Assembly: GCF_018918285.1 (NCBI RefSeq)
Contig: NZ_JAHLQF010000001.1
Coordinates: forward strand, 372,001-436,000
DNA from: Clostridium mobile
Lineage (GTDB): Bacteria > Bacillota > Clostridia > Clostridiales > Clostridiaceae
Direction of reading: 5' to 3'
Length of the DNA stretch: 64,000 nt
Part shown: one piece after another, positions 61,253-64,000 of the stretch
Layout of the letters: every line of letters starts with the position of its first letter
Numbering within the stretch: position 1 is the stretch's first letter
Translations under genes and position numbers: made by a program
The notes under the pieces: generated by a model
What the model saw: the letters and a program-made list of their open reading frames with translations, nothing else
What the model was told of the DNA's origin: nothing
Database searches by the model: none

Positions 61253-62584
61253 ATGAAAGCTGGCAAGACATGGTGGATTTTAATAACTACCCTACTTATA
61301 GGAGCTGTAGCACTTTACGGCTCATTTTATCTTCAAGTTTCAAAATGGGATAATAAAATGTATCCAAATACTTTAATAAATGGTATTGATGTATCTGGTA
61401 AAACAAAAGAAGAGGCTAAAGAAATTTTAGAGAATCATTTAAAAGAAATAGAAAATATAAATATAAGAATTAAAGCTGGAAATAAAATTTATAATCTTAA
61501 TTTATCTGATGGTAAAACAAACTCTTTAGACAGCGTATTAAATAATGCTTTAGCTTATAGTAAAGACCTTAATATATATAGTAAATATAAGACAATTAAA
61601 AATCCTAATAAAAGAGAATACGATGTTTTATTAAACTATAAAGGTAATATGGATAAAATAATAGAGAAAATAAATAAGGATGTAAGTAAAGCACCTGTAG
61701 ATGCATACATTAAATCCATCTCCTCTGGAAAACCAGTAATATCTAAAGACATACCAGGCGAAAAGCTAGACAAGGAGGATTTAATAAACAAAATTAATTC
61801 AACCCTTAAAGAAAATACAAAAGATAGTGAAATTATAGCAAAAATAAAACAATATGAAGCTAATATTACAGAAAAAAAATTGCAGCAAATTGACTCCTTG
61901 ATATCATCTTTCTCTACTAATCTGGGAGGCTCTCCTCCAGGCAGAGTTAAAAATATACATCTAGGTACTAGTTTTATTAATGGTACTCTATTAATGCCAG
62001 AAAATAGTTTTAGCTTCAATGATAAAGTGGGCAAAATCTCTGTAGAAAGAGGATTTGTAGAAGCTCCAGTTATAATAAAAAATCGTTTAGAAAAAGGTAT
62101 CGGCGGAGGTATTTGTCAAGTTTCTACAACTCTATATAATGCTATTACTACCTCAAATATAAAACCCATTGAAAGAAAAAACCATTCCATACCTCCAGCT
62201 TATATAGATCCAGGTTTTGATGCAACTGTTAGTGAGAATTCTATAGACTATAAATTTAAAAACACATTACCTTATCCACTATATATTGAAGGCATTGCAA
62301 ATGAAGAGAAGATAACGTTTAATATTTATTCTAACTCCTCATTAAACAAAGTAAAATATAAGTTAATCAATGAAATTTACGATAAAACAGAGCCAAAAAC
62401 TATATACGAAGATGATCCTACTCTTCCTAAAGGTACGGTGAAGAAAGTTCAATCTGCTAAACCCGGCTGTAAAGTAAATGTGTATTTAATTGGACATAAA
62501 GACGGAAAAGAAGTGTCAAAGGAACTCATATCAAAAGATATTTATAAACCTTCAGATGAAGTAATAAAAAGAGGGACTAAATAG
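61253..62584 (+). CDS. VanW-family protein with peptidoglycan-binding and G5 domains
   Basis: 443 aa. One N-terminal membrane anchor (8-28), a PG_binding_4-type region (about 45-210), VanW domain with GGGICQVSTTLYNA (near 285), and a C-terminal G5 region (360-430). In Firmicutes such proteins are surface-anchored and are not tied to vancomycin resistance by themselves; role in cell wall metabolism is inferred. ATG 61253 follows AAGGGGATG with suitable spacing. A small gene follows on the same strand. Confidence 0.88.
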   Translation: MKAGKTWWILITTLLIGAVALYGSFYLQVSKWDNKMYPNTLINGIDVSGKTKEEAKEILENHLKEIENINIRIKAGNKIYNLNLSDGKTNSLDSVLNNALAYSKDLNIYSKYKTIKNPNKREYDVLLNYKGNMDKIIEKINKDVSKAPVDAYIKSISSGKPVISKDIPGEKLDKEDLINKINSTLKENTKDSEIIAKIKQYEANITEKKLQQIDSLISSFSTNLGGSPPGRVKNIHLGTSFINGTLLMPENSFSFNDKVGKISVERGFVEAPVIIKNRLEKGIGGGICQVSTTLYNAITTSNIKPIERKNHSIPPAYIDPGFDATVSENSIDYKFKNTLPYPLYIEGIANEEKITFNIYSNSSLNKVKYKLINEIYDKTEPKTIYEDDPTLPKGTVKKVQSAKPGCKVNVYLIGHKDGKEVSKELISKDIYKPSDEVIKRGTK

Positions 62585-62651
62585 AAAGCATAACTTTTAT
62601 CATTGATGATAATAATATTTTTGAAAGAATATTATTTTAAAGGAGGCTATT

Positions 62652-62828
62652 ATGAATACTAGAGATTCTATTAAAGTAAATTCAAATACAAAAAAAAGAC
62701 CTATAGAACAACACGATACAGCAGCATGGGCGAATATAGAATACTTAAAACCTGTTTCTCAAGTTTCTGTGCCTAGTGAAGTAGAAATGTTTAATGCTAA
62801 AGAGTGGGTAGATTCAAATCAAAAATAA
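62652..62828 (+). CDS. DUF3787-family small protein (58 aa)
   Basis: Too short for the usual length cut-off. It starts MNTRDSIKVNSNTKKRPIEQ and continues HDTAAWANIEYLKPVSQVSV, with the C-terminal VPSEVEMFNAKEWVDSNQ pattern. The RPIE-HDTAAW and VPSE...AK..VDSNQK core matches the DUF3787 family of clostridia. AGGAGG lies six bases upstream of the ATG. Soluble, no Cys, function unknown. It ends before a strong terminator and follows the VanW gene by 67 bp. Confidence 0.85.
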   Translation: MNTRDSIKVNSNTKKRPIEQHDTAAWANIEYLKPVSQVSVPSEVEMFNAKEWVDSNQK

Positions 62829-62833
62829 ATTTC

Positions 62834-62870
62834 AAATAAAACCTTGTTTTAAACGAGGTTTTATTTTTTT
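62834..62870 (+). terminator. Terminator after the DUF3787 gene
   Basis: Thirteen-bp stem (AAATAAAACCTTG/CGAGGTTTTATTT with one T-A/G wobble position), seven-base loop and a run of T. Confidence 0.85.
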
Positions 62871-62956
62871 AATATTCAATATCCTAGTTTTAAAAATCTA
62901 TTTTCTTATGATAAAATATTAATATATGCATTTATAAGTAGGAGGACTTCAAAATT

Positions 62957-63427
62957 ATGAAAATAGGTATGAGAAATATAAAAACCTCTATATCTGTAGT
63001 TCTATGTGTAATATTATTTGAACTTTTAAATAGAGAATATCCATTTTACGCCTGTATAGCTGCTGTTGTAACTCTACAAAGCTCAATTTCTGACTCTTTT
63101 AAAGCTGGGCAAAACAGACTTATAGGAACTGCTATAGGTGCTACAGTAGGTTTAATTTTTTCCTATCTACCTCAATTTAATTTTTGGGTGCATGCTGTTT
63201 ACATTGGATTAGGAATATGCATGGTTATTTATCTTTGTAATATATTTAATAAAAATGATTCAATATCCATATCTTGCATTGTATTTTCTGCTATAATGAC
63301 TAACCTAAAAGGTGTTCCTTCATACATATATGTAATAAATAGAACAGTTGATACCTGCATTGGAATAATAATATCAATTTTAGTAAATAAATACTTTAAT
63401 TTTAAATTTTTCAATAAATTTAAATAA
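62957..63427 (+). CDS. Aromatic acid exporter (ArAE/FUSC-like) membrane protein
   Basis: 156 aa with four hydrophobic segments. The N-terminal region MKIGMRNIKTSISVVLCVIL, then YPFYACIAAVVTLQSSISDSFKAGQNRLIGTAIGATVG, matches the ArAE_1/FUSC membrane-domain pattern; the cytoplasmic C-terminal domain of larger members is missing, as in short Firmicute homologues. Substrate unknown. ATG 62957 follows GGAGG. Confidence 0.85.
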   Translation: MKIGMRNIKTSISVVLCVILFELLNREYPFYACIAAVVTLQSSISDSFKAGQNRLIGTAIGATVGLIFSYLPQFNFWVHAVYIGLGICMVIYLCNIFNKNDSISISCIVFSAIMTNLKGVPSYIYVINRTVDTCIGIIISILVNKYFNFKFFNKFK

Positions 63428-63453
63428 AATATAAATATGGTAAGGTGATTAAT

Positions 63454-64000
63454 TTGAATAAAATATTTAATGTTGGCCTAATTGGCTATAGTTCTGGCGG
63501 GAGAATTTATAATGGTCCAATAATATCAAGTATTAACGGCTTTAATATACTAAAAATATTTGAAAGAAAAGATCATAATATTCATCATGCTCGAAATAAT
63601 TTTCCTAAAGCCACAATAGTATCAAATTTAGAGGATATATTAGAAGACCCCAATATAGATTTAGTAATTATAGCTACACCAACTCCTCTTCATTATTCAT
63701 TAGCACATAAGTCTCTTTCACATCATAAACATACCATCGTGGAAAAACCCTTTACTATAACAACTGTTGAAAGTAATGATTTAATAAAATTAAGCAAGGA
63801 AAATAACAAACTATTATCTGTTCATCATAACAGAACTTGGGACAGTGATTTTTTAACAGTTAAAGATATAATAGAGAAAAAGTTATTGGGTAAATTAGTG
63901 AAATATGAATGTAATTTTAATAGATTTAGACCTGAAATAGTTTCAAATACTTGGAAAGAATCTCCCTCTCCAGGTTCTGGAGTACTTTATGATTTAAGCT
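63454..64000 (+). CDS. Gfo/Idh/MocA-family oxidoreductase, truncated by the window end
   Basis: The open frame runs to the last base (182 codons seen). Start TTG 63454 is six bases after AAGGTG. The N-terminal Rossmann segment FNVGLIGYSSGGRIYNGPII is followed by DLVIIATPTPLHYSLAHKSL, VEKPFTIT and NNKLLSVHHNRTWDSDF, the NAD(P)-binding and catalytic-lysine (EKP) pattern of the Gfo/Idh/MocA family. Substrate cannot be assigned from half the protein. Preceded by the ArAE-like gene with 26 bases between. Confidence 0.9.
   Translation, partial: MNKIFNVGLIGYSSGGRIYNGPIISSINGFNILKIFERKDHNIHHARNNFPKATIVSNLEDILEDPNIDLVIIATPTPLHYSLAHKSLSHHKHTIVEKPFTITTVESNDLIKLSKENNKLLSVHHNRTWDSDFLTVKDIIEKKLLGKLVKYECNFNRFRPEIVSNTWKESPSPGSGVLYDLS

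Overview
The window is low-GC, densely coded DNA from an anaerobic, motile, endospore-forming Firmicute, most likely Clostridium sensu stricto in the broad C. tetani / C. botulinum neighbourhood. Support: a Bacillus/Clostridium-type chemotaxis set (CheC, CheD, FliY), a single-chain pyruvate:ferredoxin oxidoreductase, flavodoxin, an alpha/beta-type SASP, CWB2 cell-wall-binding repeats, strong AGGAGG ribosome sites and frequent TTG/GTG starts. Species cannot be fixed from the sequence alone. No rRNA, tRNA, CRISPR array, phage or insertion-sequence transposase was seen.

Layout. 1-14.5 kb (all minus): flgM-flgN-flgK with a near-consensus sigma-D promoter, then the fapA-cheW-cheD-cheB-cheR-cheA-cheC-cheY-cheW-fliM-fliY operon, preceded by a class IV aminotransferase and a HAD phosphatase. 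14.7-27.4 kb: a Cys-rich DUF1292 protein, PFOR, flavodoxin, murG, a SASP gene (+), an orphan soluble PAS histidine kinase, recJ and a secreted CWB2 protein. 27.5-29.2 kb (+): a DDAH-like amidinohydrolase and an endonuclease IV-like TIM barrel. 29.9-33.1 kb: thiW-thiD-thiM-thiE behind a TPP riboswitch and terminator. 33.2-37.1 kb: uvsE, an M16 peptidase, a DJ-1/PfpI protein and an RseC-like protein. 37.2-42.4 kb: the glycerol/dihydroxyacetone operon glpF-dhaK-dhaL-dhaM-glpP-glpK.

42.6-47.5 kb: a methyl-accepting protein that has lost its signalling tip, two small redox/membrane proteins, a membrane spermidine-synthase-like protein, and csoR with a 45-codon LDCC gene. 47.8-53.2 kb: two overlapping dehydratase-activase-like genes, arginase, and a D-2-hydroxyacid dehydrogenase paired with an orphan EIIC permease. 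53.4-61.1 kb: parE-parC, a TVP38 protein and ptsI. 61.2-64 kb (+): a VanW protein, a DUF3787 miniprotein, an ArAE/FUSC-like membrane protein and the start of a Gfo/Idh/MocA oxidoreductase that runs off the end.

How it fits together: the first block builds and steers the flagellar motor (CheA-CheY signalling, CheB/CheR/CheD receptor adaptation, CheC/FliY CheY-P dephosphorylation, FliM/FliY switch). PFOR and flavodoxin serve pyruvate fermentation. PtsI probably energises DhaM, which feeds DhaKL, so glycerol can be handled through GlpK or through dihydroxyacetone under GlpP control. The most unusual signal is non-coding: a repeat near 29.5 and 34.5 kb whose two copies keep a 20-bp hairpin through three compensatory base-pair changes.
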